Notes: generated from the letters alone by a model not told the origin. DNA of 64,000 nt from Natronorubrum aibiense (GCF_009392895.1 NZ_CP045488.1:1674001-1738000), one strand, 5' to 3'. Positions 52,464 to 61,579 are shown, counted from the stretch's first letter. Translations and numbers: made by a program.

Positions 52464-53164
52464 CGTGGTGTAGCCGGGTCTGTTGTGCGCCGGTAGATGG
52501 TCTCGAGTTCGTCCGTCGTCGAATCTTCGATTCGAACGTCACGCGAAACGGTGCCGTCGACGAGCACGAGAGCGCGATCACAGTCGGTAGCGCCCCGTGT
52601 TAAGTCGTGGGTCGCGAGCACGACCGTTCGGTCGTCGAACTGGTCGAGAATCCGTTGCAGATCCGCAGCCGAGCGCTGATCTAGCCCGGCATAGGGTTCG
52701 TCGAGCAACAACACTGTCGGATCGTGTAACACTGCGCGAGCGATGGCGAGTCGCTTTGTCATCCCGTGGGAGAACGTTTCGACGCGCGTCGACGCTTGCG
52801 TCCGGAGATTGACTTGCTCGAGGACTTCCTCGACGCGGTCGGTACTGACGCCTCGGAGGCGCGCGTGGAGACGGAGGTTTTCACGGGCAGTGAGGGTGCC
52901 GTACAGCATCGGTCGGTGGCCCATGACACCGAGATTTCGTCGGACGCGCGTCGCATCGGGTGTTACGTCGTGTCCACCGATCCGAATAGAGCCGTCGCTC
53001 GGGAACGAAAGCGTGGCTAGCATCTGCATCAGCGTCGTTTTGCCGGCGCCGTTCGGACCGAACAGTCCGACGTGTTCGCCTGATTCGACGGTGAAGCTGA
53101 CGTCGCGGACGGCGACCGTCGAACCGAGTCGCTTCGTGACTCCCTCAGCGGTAATCGATGCCAT
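52460..53164 (-). CDS. ccmA: Heme ABC exporter ATPase CcmA
   Basis: This 234-aa ABC protein has Walker A FGPNGAGKTTLMQML (near residue 38), the signature ETFSHGMTKRLAIARA and Walker B VLLLDEPYAGLD. ATG 53164 (MASITAEGVTKRLGSTVAV) is the proper start; a longer frame is antisense noise. It lies 4 bp after the ccmE stop. CcmA uses ATP to release heme-CcmE from CcmC/D. Confidence 0.93.
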   Translation of the reverse strand: MASITAEGVTKRLGSTVAVRDVSFTVESGEHVGLFGPNGAGKTTLMQMLATLSFPSDGSIRIGGHDVTPDATRVRRNLGVMGHRPMLYGTLTARENLRLHARLRGVSTDRVEEVLEQVNLRTQASTRVETFSHGMTKRLAIARAVLHDPTVLLLDEPYAGLDQRSAADLQRILDQFDDRTVVLATHDLTRGATDCDRALVLVDGTVSRDVRIEDSTTDELETIYRRTTDPATPR

Positions 53165-53168
53165 CGGT

Positions 53169-53549
53169 TTAGGCGTGTTCTTCGGGTGGGTCGCCGTCTT
53201 CGTCGTCGTGGGCCCTGACCGAGAGTTCGGTCGCCTGAAGTGTCCCATCCTCGACGGCTCCTTTCGCGACGACGATCCGGTTTTCGGCCATCGTTTCGGG
53301 CATCGTGCCCTCGTAGACAACATCAACCGACGTGTTATTGTCCGAGACGGAGAATCTGATCTCCTCGCCCGTCTGTTCGATGTCAGTCGCTTGGCCCTCG
53401 AGATTAACCCATTCGCCCTCGTACTCGCCGTCGTCAACAGCCGTTGGTGTAACGAACTCTGCGGACGCGTTCATCACCGTCACTCCTAGGGTGCCGAGGA
53501 GCAATAGAATCCCGACGCCGACGAAGAGGAGCTTGTTCCGTCGTTTCAC
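53169..53549 (-). CDS. ccmE: Heme chaperone CcmE
   Basis: This 126-aa protein starts at GTG 53549 (VKRRNKLLFVGVG), with one membrane helix and an OB-fold domain. The fold landmarks VDDGEYEGEWVNLEGQATDI, IRFSVSDNN and VVYEGTMPETMAENR are seen. The heme-binding His should be that of RAHDDEDGDPPEE, aligned with bacterial KHDENYTPPE; the usual Tyr four residues on is missing. It leads the ccmEAB operon, preceded by an AT-rich promoter with TTTATAAAT near 53589. Confidence 0.88.
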   Translation of the reverse strand: MKRRNKLLFVGVGILLLLGTLGVTVMNASAEFVTPTAVDDGEYEGEWVNLEGQATDIEQTGEEIRFSVSDNNTSVDVVYEGTMPETMAENRIVVAKGAVEDGTLQATELSVRAHDDEDGDPPEEHA

Positions 53550-53758
53550 ATCACAGTATCGAGAATAAGAATAGTTGAATCTTTTGTGTTTATAAATGTG
53601 GATCGCGACGATCAGTCCGAGACGGGATCGGGGTCGAACGGTGAAGACGATCACTCGAGCGGAGGAGCGAACGCTGTACGACGAACGGCGACTCGACTAC
53701 CGTTGGTCGCTGCCGTGTCGGATCCGACGGAATCTCGTACGTGCCGCCAAACCCAGCG

Positions 53759-54070
53759 TTACGCCGACGGCCCGGAGTCGGCAACCCCGCGAGCGCTCTC
53801 GAGTCCGACCGTGACCGACTCGAGTGAGATGTCGATGCCGTCGTCGGCCCGTTCGACGACGACGGTATAGCCCGCATACTCGAATGAAAGGGAGGATACG
53901 CCGTTGGTGGGCGTACAGAGCGAGTCGAGTGCTTCGGGATCGACCGCGTCATAGAGCGGCTCGAGTTCGAGTGGATCGGTGTCGGTGACCGTTGCGACAA
54001 GAGAGACGACGGCCATGCTCGGCCGTTGTTCATCTGCAGCCGTCACTGTCATCGAGTGCTGAGCGTCCAT
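53759..54070 (-). CDS. HalOD1 output-domain protein
   Basis: This 103-aa protein starts at ATG 54070 (MDAQHSMTVTAADEQRPS). Its core MAVVSLVATVTDTDPLELEP, then LYDAVDPEALDSL and YAGYTVVVERADDGIDI is the haloarchaeal output domain HalOD1. Such proteins are stand-alone partners of two-component-like signalling. No sensor is adjacent. Confidence 0.83.
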   Translation of the reverse strand: MDAQHSMTVTAADEQRPSMAVVSLVATVTDTDPLELEPLYDAVDPEALDSLCTPTNGVSSLSFEYAGYTVVVERADDGIDISLESVTVGLESARGVADSGPSA

Positions 54071-54295
54071 TACTGAGGTCGTCGACACCAGAAGTAAAGA
54101 AAATACCCCAATATTTCGCCCCGAGTCGGACACAGAAAATCACAGTTCGATTTCGTGTGATATCGTTCGTGCTGGCTCCTGCTATTGGATATTTGTGATA
54201 GAGTACGCCTGCAGCGATGGGGGCTAGTATTGTACGACTCGTTCAGAACGCTATCGATACCCAGCGAGCGACGCTCGCTCGGCTTCGAAGCACCC

Positions 54296-55195
54296 TTACT
54301 CTCGACGCGGGACGTCGTGACGGCCGAAGCCGTACCGCAGTCGGTTCGCCAGCCGGCGCGAGAAGCGACCGTCGTGGGCTCGAGAGCCGAAGCGTTCGCC
54401 GAGTGCGGTGTAGATCAGCGGCAGCGGGACTTCCTGCTTGAGGCCTTCCTGAACGGTCCAGGTCCCCGTCGAGCCGCCTTCGATACGATCCGCGACGTCG
54501 CCCAGATCAGTGCCTTCCTCGCGGAACGCTTCCTCGCAGAGTTCGAGCAGCCACGAACGGATCACCGCGCCGTTGTTCCAGACCGACGCGACCGACTCGA
54601 GATCTAAGTCGTAGCGACCCTCGTGGAGCAGTTCGAACCCTTCGCCGTAGGCCTGCATCAGCGCGTACTCGACGCCGTTGTGGACCATCTTCACGTAGTG
54701 GCCCGAGCCCGCAGGCCCCATGCGCTCGTGGCCATCGGGTCCGGTTGCGACGGCGTCGAAGACGGGGGAGAGTTCGTCGTAGGCCCACTCGGGGCCGCCG
54801 ACCATCAGCGAGAAGCCGAGGTGTGCGCCCGCGGGCCCACCCGAGGTTCCGCAGTCGAGATACGCCGCTGCACAGCTCTCGGCTCGTCGGACGGAATCCT
54901 CGAAGTAGGAGTTGCCGCCGTCGACGACCACGTCGTCCTCGTCGAGGTGGCCCTCGAGTTCCTCGAGCGTCGCGTCGACGGCTGCGCCCGCCGGGACCAT
55001 CAGCCAGATGTGTTTGTCGTCGCCGAGTCGGTCCACGAGGTCGTCGACCGAGTCGGCTGGTTCCGCGCCTGCGTCGGCAGCCGTCGCGACGGCCTCCGGC
55101 TCGAGGTCGAAGGCGACGACGTCGTGGCCTGCCTCGAGAGTGCGGTCGACGACGATCTGTCCCATACGTCCGAGTCCGATTACGCCCAGTTGCAT
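54296..55195 (-). CDS. gnd: 6-phosphogluconate dehydrogenase (short, NAD-dependent type)
   Basis: This 299-aa enzyme has the NAD(P) loop GVIGLGRMGQIV (residues 4-15), VDGGNSYFEDSVRR, CGTSGGPAGAHLGF and GSGHYVKMVHNGVEYALMQ with the catalytic Lys. The short length fits the GndA form used in archaea and some bacteria, oxidising 6-phosphogluconate to ribulose 5-phosphate. ATG 55195 is preferred to the MTPM start. A TTTTATAAC box (minus strand, 55267-55277) lies about 75 bp upstream. Confidence 0.92.
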   Translation of the reverse strand: MQLGVIGLGRMGQIVVDRTLEAGHDVVAFDLEPEAVATAADAGAEPADSVDDLVDRLGDDKHIWLMVPAGAAVDATLEELEGHLDEDDVVVDGGNSYFEDSVRRAESCAAAYLDCGTSGGPAGAHLGFSLMVGGPEWAYDELSPVFDAVATGPDGHERMGPAGSGHYVKMVHNGVEYALMQAYGEGFELLHEGRYDLDLESVASVWNNGAVIRSWLLELCEEAFREEGTDLGDVADRIEGGSTGTWTVQEGLKQEVPLPLIYTALGERFGSRAHDGRFSRRLANRLRYGFGRHDVPRRE

Positions 55196-55266
55196 GGGGG
55201 TCACTCGGCGGGGGTGAGAGGTAGTGGTTGTGATTTGTGCTCCTCGCCAACCACTGGGGTCGAACC

Positions 55267-55277
55267 GTTATAAAAGC
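55267..55277 (-). promoter_or_regulatory. TATA box of gnd
   Basis: On the minus strand the site reads GCTTTTATAAC, about 75 bp before ATG 55195. It implies a leader of about 45-50 nt rather than a leaderless mRNA. Confidence 0.45.
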
Positions 55278-55346
55278 CGGAGCAACCGCTCGAATGGATC
55301 GCCACAGTACCGCACAGCGCAAAACCGAGACGTCCGTGTGTGGGTG

Positions 55347-55784
55347 TCAGTGAAGGGGCTCTTCGAGTCGAGCCCAGCCGATCGCATCGAGGACGACGAT
55401 TCGATCGTTGTAGTGGACGTAGACACCGTTGTACTCACCGCGATCGCCGTCGTAGTACGGCAGCGAGCCGCGGATCGAGTCGACGACCGACCAGGCACCA
55501 TCGTGCTCGATGGTGACGTGTTCCCACTCGTCGTATGCGTCGTTTCGAACGGCGCGGTCGATCGCACGCCGCACGCCGGGGATATCGCTCAGCCGACGGG
55601 AGGTGCTGTCGACGATGGTAGCACCGTCGGGAACGTCGTCGTGCCCAACGATTCGTGCACCGAGATCGGCCTTCGATCGTGACGAGCAGTCGGCCCGGTG
55701 GCCCGAGCGAAGCACGTAGCCGGCGACTGCAGCCGCGCCGACCGCGAGCACCGACAGCGCCATATCTTTTCCCCTGATCATCAT
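55347..55784 (-). CDS. Membrane-anchored haloarchaeal protein of unknown function
   Basis: This 145-aa protein has one N-terminal helix (ALSVLAVGAAAVAGYVL). The soluble part reads RRLSDIPGVRRAIDRAVRND then YNGVYVHYNDRIVVLDAIG. The first codons are close together (MMIRGKDM), so the start may be any of three. No recognised domain. It is downstream of the CopD-like gene in the same direction. Confidence 0.65.
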   Translation of the reverse strand: MMIRGKDMALSVLAVGAAAVAGYVLRSGHRADCSSRSKADLGARIVGHDDVPDGATIVDSTSRRLSDIPGVRRAIDRAVRNDAYDEWEHVTIEHDGAWSVVDSIRGSLPYYDGDRGEYNGVYVHYNDRIVVLDAIGWARLEEPLH

Positions 55785-55871
55785 GGGTGTACGTTACAGT
55801 AACTGACTAAGTATCTTTCGTAAGAATATTGTTTTCTAATATGTTTGCCGAGACGTACGATAGAACGACGC

Positions 55872-56336
55872 TTACAGGAGTCGCGCGACGTTCGTCGTGA
55901 TCATCCCACCGACGACGAGCAACGCGATGGAAACGACTGCGGCGATCCGATACAGTGGCAAGGCATCGCCGGCCGGTTCGCGCAGTTTCTTCCCGTTGAG
56001 TCCCGCCTCGAAGCGCTTCGCGCCGACCTCGACGAGACCGGCCAGAATCGCCCACAGCGCGACCATCGTGAGCACGAGGTGGCCGTTCGTCGACCCGAAG
56101 AGGCTCTCGGTCGTGTACCGCATTCCGGCAAGGTGACCTCCTGAGAGCAATAACACGAGGGCGCTCACGCGCGAAATCATCGTCAGTTTGCCCGAGATGA
56201 CTTCGAGCGGCTTCGTCGTGTTGAACGCGCCGTCGCGCGCGAGTGGCAAGACGACGAGCGCGACGAAACAGACGCTACCGGCCCAGAGCGCGGCGAATAT
56301 GAGGTGAATCGTCTGGGCGAGGAATATATCAACCAT
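55872..56336 (-). CDS. CopD-like / DUF-type four-helix membrane protein
   Basis: This 154-aa protein starts at ATG 56336 (MVDIFLAQTIHLIFAALWAG). Its helices contain AQTIHLIFAALWAGSVCFVA and SALVLLLSGGHLAGMRY, with conserved His residues, a layout like the CopD membrane domain and other small heme or copper proteins. No copper genes are near, so copper transport is not claimed. The frame is open 15 codons further upstream. Confidence 0.7.
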   Translation of the reverse strand: MVDIFLAQTIHLIFAALWAGSVCFVALVVLPLARDGAFNTTKPLEVISGKLTMISRVSALVLLLSGGHLAGMRYTTESLFGSTNGHLVLTMVALWAILAGLVEVGAKRFEAGLNGKKLREPAGDALPLYRIAAVVSIALLVVGGMITTNVARLL

Positions 56337-56409
56337 ACCGAGTTCCATGGAGAGGTGCAGTATCAGCGTTCCGACTCGCATCCGCCTCCGACCGTCTCGG
56401 TCGCCGGAC

Positions 56410-56964
56410 TCACTCGAGCCAGTCCGGCAACCACGTTACCAGCCGCCGTCGGACCAGCGTGTACGCGAGCGAGACGGCGAGACAGACGGCGGCCACTGTC
56501 TGTACCCAGCCGTCGAAGACGACCAGCGCGGGTACCGCCAACGAGACGGCGAGCGCGGCGTCTTCGGGGGCGCCGTCGTAGCGGATCCACCGGCGCGGCC
56601 GGAGCCACCGTCCGCGGACGTGGTCGTAGACGGCCCGGTCGCTCTGGTCGTTCCAGGGGTCCATCTCCGGACCACCGCCCAACGCGTCGCTTGCGGCGTG
56701 AATCCACATCGAGACGGCACACGCCGCGACTGCGACGGTGCCACTCGAGGGAACCGCGATCGCCACGCCGACCGCTGGAACGGCGACCGCGAGCCCGGCG
56801 ACCGGGAAGTGCAGCGTCCGCCGATGGGCTGCGACGAGGTCGAAATCGGGCGCGAGGCCGCCGAGGATCGCCCCGATCGCGAGCGGGGCCGCGAAGTCGG
56901 GGAGGGCGTAGGCGACCGGCGCGACGACGGCGAGTCCGGCGAAGACGTGCGTGGTCGCCATCAT
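56410..56964 (-). CDS. Membrane-bound metal-dependent hydrolase (YdjM-like)
   Basis: This 184-aa protein has four or more helices. Its N-terminus MMATTHVFAGLAVV, followed by AILGGLAPDFDLV and later WIHAASDALGGGPE, gives the conserved His and Asp pattern of the YdjM / LexA-regulated membrane hydrolases (DUF457 group). Function is poorly known. It overlaps no neighbour; ATG 56964 is chosen over GTG 56967. Confidence 0.82.
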   Translation of the reverse strand: MMATTHVFAGLAVVAPVAYALPDFAAPLAIGAILGGLAPDFDLVAAHRRTLHFPVAGLAVAVPAVGVAIAVPSSGTVAVAACAVSMWIHAASDALGGGPEMDPWNDQSDRAVYDHVRGRWLRPRRWIRYDGAPEDAALAVSLAVPALVVFDGWVQTVAAVCLAVSLAYTLVRRRLVTWLPDWLE

Positions 56965-57021
56965 CACTGGACTATCCGACTCGAACGGCTAAAACAGTAC
57001 GCGAACCGGTGGTTCGTGGGA

Positions 57022-57504
57022 CTACTCGAGGTTCTCGCCCTGATAGCTTCCGTCGTAGACGTCCTCGTGGTTGGCTTCGGCGAGGACCAACTGGGCGATC
57101 CGGGCCCCGCGTTCGATCTCAACGTCGTGGTGGACCTGCAACAGCCCCTCGCCGCGGCCCTCGTAGCCGGCGTCCCAGACGGCCGTATTCAGCATACACG
57201 AGTTTCGCATCAGCGACGAGCGCGGGTAGACGAAACCGACATGCCCCTCGGGAATCCGAATCCGCTCGCCGTAGCGGGCGACGTAGGCCCCTTCGGGGAG
57301 ATAGAAGGTATCGGGGTCTTTCTGCTCGAGTTCCTCGAGTGGGCGGGCGATCCGGTCGCCGATCTGTTTGTCGTCGCGACCGATACGACCCGGCTCGAGT
57401 TGCTCGAAGACGACGTCTAACGTGAGGTCGACGCCGTTTGGCTGTACCTGTTCGACAGCCGTCGGCGAAACGTGGTCGGCAACGAACGCACCGGAACGGA
57501 ACAT
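57022..57504 (-). CDS. dCTP deaminase / dUTPase family protein
   Basis: This 160-aa trimeric-fold enzyme starts MFRSGAFVADHVSPTAVEQV. It has VQPNGVDLTLDVVF, VYPRSSLMRNSCMLNTAVWD with the nucleotide-binding Ser-Ser and WDAGYEGRGEG, then IERGARIAQLVLAEA. The motif order is that of archaeal dCTP deaminase and dUTPase, which keep dUTP low. Shared motifs do not tell the two activities apart here, though haloarchaeal members are usually named dUTP diphosphatases. Confidence 0.9.
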   Translation of the reverse strand: MFRSGAFVADHVSPTAVEQVQPNGVDLTLDVVFEQLEPGRIGRDDKQIGDRIARPLEELEQKDPDTFYLPEGAYVARYGERIRIPEGHVGFVYPRSSLMRNSCMLNTAVWDAGYEGRGEGLLQVHHDVEIERGARIAQLVLAEANHEDVYDGSYQGENLE

Positions 57505-57739
57505 ACAGTGACAACGCGCCGGGGCGGAGAAAAGGGTATCCGTTCATGACGGCCCGTTCGGGACGTGTACACGCCACAATCCATCACGCTCGAGTCGACG
57601 AACGGCCGGTTTTCTCGACTCGTCAAACGGATTCGCCGCTTCCCGGACACCTGTCCATGCCGATGGCAACAATCTCACGAAACACGAAGACTTTTCCGAC
57701 GGGGGCCTCGAAACGGCCGTTTCCTGACAGAAACACGCT

Positions 57740-57750
57740 GGATTTATCAG
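57740..57750 (+). promoter_or_regulatory. TATA box of the aconitase gene
   Basis: GGATTTATCAG lies 26-36 bp before ATG 57776, a good leaderless-promoter position. Confidence 0.5.
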
Positions 57751-57775
57751 GACGGACGGCCCACTTCTTAGTGCT

Positions 57776-59746
57776 ATGGGACAGACTCTCACCGAGAAGA
57801 TTCTCGACGATCACCTCGTCGAGGGCGAACTCGAGACCGGCGAGGAGATCGGGATCGAGATCGACCAGGTGCTCACACAGGACACGACCGGGACGATGGT
57901 CTGGCTCCAGTTCGAAGCGATGGGACTGGACGAGGTCCAGACAGAGATCGCCGCTCAGTACTGTGACCACCAGACCTACCAGTTCGACTTCAAAAACACG
58001 GACGACCACCGTTTCCTCCGCTCTGCTGCCGGCACATATGGCGCTCATTTCTCTCGCCCCGGCAACGGCATTTGTCATAACGTCCACCGCGAGAACTTCG
58101 CGGCCCCCGGCAAGACGCTGCTCGGATCGGACAGCCACACCCCAACGCCCGGTGGAATCGGCGAACTCGCCATCGGTTCCGGCGGGATCGACGTCACCGT
58201 CGCGATGGGTGGCGCACCCTACTACATCGAGATGCCCGAAATCGTCAGCGTCCGTCTCGAGGGCGAACTCCCCGAGTGGGCCACCGCGAAAGACGTCATC
58301 CTCGAGTTGCTCCGTCGCCTCTCCGTCAAAGGCGGCGTCGGCAAGATTCTCGAGTACACCGGCCCCGGTGTCGAGACGCTCACCGCCCCCGAGCGGATGA
58401 CGATCACCAACATGGGAACGGAACTCGGCGCAACGACGTCGATCTTCCCAACCGACGAGCAGACCCAGGACTACTTAGAGCGCGTCGGCCGCGGCGAGGA
58501 GTACGTCGAACTCCAGCCCGACGACGACGCCGAGTACGACGACGAGATCGTCGTCGATCTCTCGGATCTCGAGCCGCTTATCGCCCAGCCGTCGATGCCT
58601 GACAAGGTCGTCCCCGTCAGTGAAGTCGAGGGCGAATCCGTCGAGCAGGTCATCGTCGGCTCCTGTACGAACGGTGGCTACGAGGACATCCTCCCCGTTG
58701 CCAAGATGCTCGAGGGCCGCGAGACCTCGATGGAGACCGAAACCATCGTCGCCCCTGGCTCCAAGCAGGCCTCCGAGATGCTCGCCCGTGAGGGCTGGGT
58801 CGCGGAGATGATGGCCGCTGGCGTCAACTTCTCGGAAGCGACGTGTGGCGCCTGTATCGGCATCGGTCACGTCCCAGCCTCCGATTCGGTCTCGCTGCGC
58901 ACCTTCAACCGCAACTTCGAGGGTCGCTCGGGGATCGAAGACGACAACGTCTACCTCTGTTCACCGGAGGTCGCCGCCGCCGCATCGCTCAAAGGCGAGA
59001 TCGTTGACCCACGCAACCTCGCCGACGAACTCGACGACCTCGAGGCACCCGGCGTCGAGCTCCCCGACGAGTACGACGGCTCCAAGACGGACCTCATCAG
59101 TCCCGACGAGGCCGTCGACGACGAGCTCATCAAGGGCCCGAACATCGGCGACGTCCCGCTGAAAGACCAGCTCGGCTCCGAAATCGAAGGCGAAGCGCTG
59201 CTCAAGATGGAGGACAACATCACGACCGACCACATCATCCCGGCGACGCAGGACATCCTGATGTACCGGTCGAACGTCCCCAAACTGAGCGAGTTTACGC
59301 TGAGCCGTGTCGACGACACCTTCGCCGAGCGCGCACTCGAGGCCGACGGCGGCTTCCTCGTCGCCGGCGAGAACTACGGCCAGGGTTCCTCGCGCGAACA
59401 CGCCGCCCTCTGTCCGATGTATCTCGGTATCGAGGGCGTCCTCGCACAGAGCTTCGCACGCATCCACCGTGCGAACCTCTTTAACTTCGGGATCGTCCCA
59501 CTGACGATCGACGAGGAGACCTACGAGTCGATCGATCAGGGCGACGAGATCGAGATCGTCGACGACGTCTACGAGGCCGTCACGAGTGGGCAGGAAGAGT
59601 TCACGGTCCGCGTCGGTGACGAGGAGTACACCGCCACGCTGGACGCCTCCGAGCGCGAGCGCGACATCCTCGCCGCCGGTGGCAAACTCGCCTGGACGAA
59701 AGAACAGGCCGAAGGCGGCAGCGGCGCCGCACCCGCCGACGACTGA
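57776..59746 (+). CDS. acn: Aconitate hydratase
   Basis: This 656-aa enzyme converts citrate and isocitrate in the TCA cycle. The iron-sulfur cluster cysteines are in VGSCTNGG (near residue 301) and ATCGACIGIG (near 362). DSHTPTPGGIGELAIG and the C-terminal swivelling domain GQGSSREHAALCPMYLG with the active-site Ser/Arg are seen. The short AcnA-like length without extra domains is typical of archaeal homologs. A T6 run follows. It has its own promoter. Confidence 0.95.
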   Translation: MGQTLTEKILDDHLVEGELETGEEIGIEIDQVLTQDTTGTMVWLQFEAMGLDEVQTEIAAQYCDHQTYQFDFKNTDDHRFLRSAAGTYGAHFSRPGNGICHNVHRENFAAPGKTLLGSDSHTPTPGGIGELAIGSGGIDVTVAMGGAPYYIEMPEIVSVRLEGELPEWATAKDVILELLRRLSVKGGVGKILEYTGPGVETLTAPERMTITNMGTELGATTSIFPTDEQTQDYLERVGRGEEYVELQPDDDAEYDDEIVVDLSDLEPLIAQPSMPDKVVPVSEVEGESVEQVIVGSCTNGGYEDILPVAKMLEGRETSMETETIVAPGSKQASEMLAREGWVAEMMAAGVNFSEATCGACIGIGHVPASDSVSLRTFNRNFEGRSGIEDDNVYLCSPEVAAAASLKGEIVDPRNLADELDDLEAPGVELPDEYDGSKTDLISPDEAVDDELIKGPNIGDVPLKDQLGSEIEGEALLKMEDNITTDHIIPATQDILMYRSNVPKLSEFTLSRVDDTFAERALEADGGFLVAGENYGQGSSREHAALCPMYLGIEGVLAQSFARIHRANLFNFGIVPLTIDEETYESIDQGDEIEIVDDVYEAVTSGQEEFTVRVGDEEYTATLDASERERDILAAGGKLAWTKEQAEGGSGAAPADD

Positions 59747-59771
59747 TCGACATCCGGCTTCGATCTTCTGC

Positions 59772-59777
59772 TTTTTT
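59772..59777 (+). terminator. T6 run after aconitase gene
   Basis: TGCTTTTTTCG lies 26 bp after the stop codon, a typical archaeal intrinsic terminator. Confidence 0.45.
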
Positions 59778-59921
59778 CGTCGCTCGAGCGACGCCACGTT
59801 CTATCGTTCCCTGCGTGGCGACACCCACAGCGATCCGACGAACCGCTATCCGTCGGTTCCGGGGCAGCAAACCGCACCGACAACGGCAGTGTCATAGGGC
59901 CGCGCCCGATAGCCCACTCGA

Positions 59922-60851
59922 ATGGCAACCGGCGAACGTGACTTCGAAAACGCGGGGTATCGACGGCTGTTCGACACCGACGGGCTGACGTTCGGAGCCG
60001 GCTTTCCGCTGACGGGAACGAACCGATCGACGCCGGACGTCACCGAGGAACTTCGACTCGCAACGCACGCCGAATCGGTCGGCTTCGACGGCCTCTGGGC
60101 CCGCGACGTTCCGACCTACTGGCCGAAGTTCGGCGACGCGGGCCAGACGTTCGACACCTGGCCGTGGCTCTCCCACGTCGCCGCCCACACCGACGACATC
60201 GCACTTGGCACCTCGAGCGTCGTGCTTACGCTTCGTCACCCGCTACACGTCGCGAAATCCGCGGCGACGGTCGACCACCTCTCGGATGGCCGACTCGTTC
60301 TCGGTGTCGCCTCCGGGGACCGGGACCCCGAGTTTCCGGCGTTCGACGTCGACCGCGAAGACCGGGGCCAACTGTTCCGCGAGTCCGTCGAAGCGATGCG
60401 AACCGTCTGGCGCAAGGAGTTCCCGGAACTCGAGGGCCAGTGGGGCCGACTCGAGGGCGACCTCGACGTGGTCCCGAAGCCGACGACGGAGACGATTCCA
60501 CTGTTGCCGACCGGCCACGCCCGCCAATCGCGGGAGTGGATCGCCGACCACGGCGACGGCTGGCTGTTCTATCACCTGCCCGAGCGCACCCTGCAGAACT
60601 ATCTCGTAGACTGGCGCGAGTCGGCCGGCGAGAAACCGTTCGCGATCGCGATCCGCGTCGAGTTGGCCGACGACCCAACGGCGGAGCCAGAGCCACTCCA
60701 CCTCGGCTTTCACGCCGGCGTCGAGTGGTTCCAGGATTACTTCCGGCGGCTCGAGGAATACGGCCTCGATCACGCGATCATCGGCATCCAGAACGACGAC
60801 ACGGAAGCAGCGCTGTCGACGTTCGCCGACGAGATTATCGAGTGGCTCTAA
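59922..60851 (+). CDS. LLM-class flavin/F420-dependent oxidoreductase (TIGR03571-like)
   Basis: This 309-aa TIM-barrel enzyme of the luciferase-like group starts MATGERDFENAGYRRLF. It has LTFGAGFPLTGTNRS, GTSSVVLTLRHPLHVAKSAA and LVLGVASGDRDPEFPAF, the typical FMN/F420-binding strands. The order fits the TIGR03571 subfamily from memory. It could use F420, which haloarchaea make. The substrate is unknown. Confidence 0.83.
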   Translation: MATGERDFENAGYRRLFDTDGLTFGAGFPLTGTNRSTPDVTEELRLATHAESVGFDGLWARDVPTYWPKFGDAGQTFDTWPWLSHVAAHTDDIALGTSSVVLTLRHPLHVAKSAATVDHLSDGRLVLGVASGDRDPEFPAFDVDREDRGQLFRESVEAMRTVWRKEFPELEGQWGRLEGDLDVVPKPTTETIPLLPTGHARQSREWIADHGDGWLFYHLPERTLQNYLVDWRESAGEKPFAIAIRVELADDPTAEPEPLHLGFHAGVEWFQDYFRRLEEYGLDHAIIGIQNDDTEAALSTFADEIIEWL

Positions 60852-60869
60852 CAGCCAGCGTCGGACCGT

Positions 60870-60956
60870 CACTTCTCGAGTCGAATCACCAGTTCCGTTT
60901 CGTTCTCGTTCTTGACGGTCGTGTCCGGATCGATCGAGACGGATATCGGAAGCATC
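60870..60956 (-). CDS. Possible 28-aa ORF or C-terminal gene remnant
   Basis: The minus strand reads MLPISVSIDPDTTVKN then ENETELVIRLEK and stop. This segment has good haloarchaeal protein composition, while the frame upstream (RRWGVPAVP and beyond) turns Arg/Trp-rich and unlike protein. It may be a small gene or the tail of a decayed one. Confidence 0.25.
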
Positions 60957-61174
60957 GGAACCGCTGGAACGCCCCAACGCCGATCTGGCAACGCTCGCGG
61001 GGACTGATCACGGGTCGACCACCGGCGATCGTGAAACGCAGCCGGAGCAGTCCACCGCGGACCAACGTGAAACGCTGGTCGACGACCAGCGCGCGTCGGA
61101 TTCTTCCCAGGGCTAACGCCGTGGCTTCCTTCGTGGATTTCTGTAAACCTCGTTTGGAGGCGAACTACTGGACG

Positions 61175-61579
61175 TCAGTTGTCGTCTCTCTTGGCCCGTT
61201 CGCGCAACCGCCGTTTCTGACGGCGTTCGGTAACGTGGTCGATGCCGTCGGCCAGTTCGTCTCTGACTTCGTCTTCGAACGTGTCGACCTCCTCGAGAAA
61301 CGCGGTCGAAAACTCCTCGACGAGTTCGAACGTCCACTGGTCGCTGACCGCACCGGCGGGCAGGTGGTCGTCCCGAAGTTCGTTCGCCCACTCCTCGTGA
61401 CCGGCCTCGCGAAGCCGGTCTTCGGCGTCGCTCATCCGGTCCATCGCGTGGCCGAGTTCGTGGTGGAACTCGAGTAAGTTGCCGTACGCTCGATAGACGT
61501 ACTCGATACCGAGTTGCATGTCGTGGAGGGCTTCGGCTTCGGCGTCACTCAACTCGAGGTCGTCGGGGTCGGTCGTCAT
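61175..61579 (-). CDS. Helical haloarchaeal protein of unknown function
   Basis: This 134-aa acidic protein is almost wholly helical. It starts MTTDPDDLELSDAEAEALHD and contains LLEFHHELGHAMDRMSDAED and HEEWANELRDDHLPAGAV. The HHELGHAMDR block resembles metal-binding helices (HExxH-like but with one letter changed, HELGH), yet zinc protease activity is not supported by other motifs. No family recognised. It is divergent from the Mrr-like gene. Confidence 0.65.
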   Translation of the reverse strand: MTTDPDDLELSDAEAEALHDMQLGIEYVYRAYGNLLEFHHELGHAMDRMSDAEDRLREAGHEEWANELRDDHLPAGAVSDQWTFELVEEFSTAFLEEVDTFEDEVRDELADGIDHVTERRQKRRLRERAKRDDN

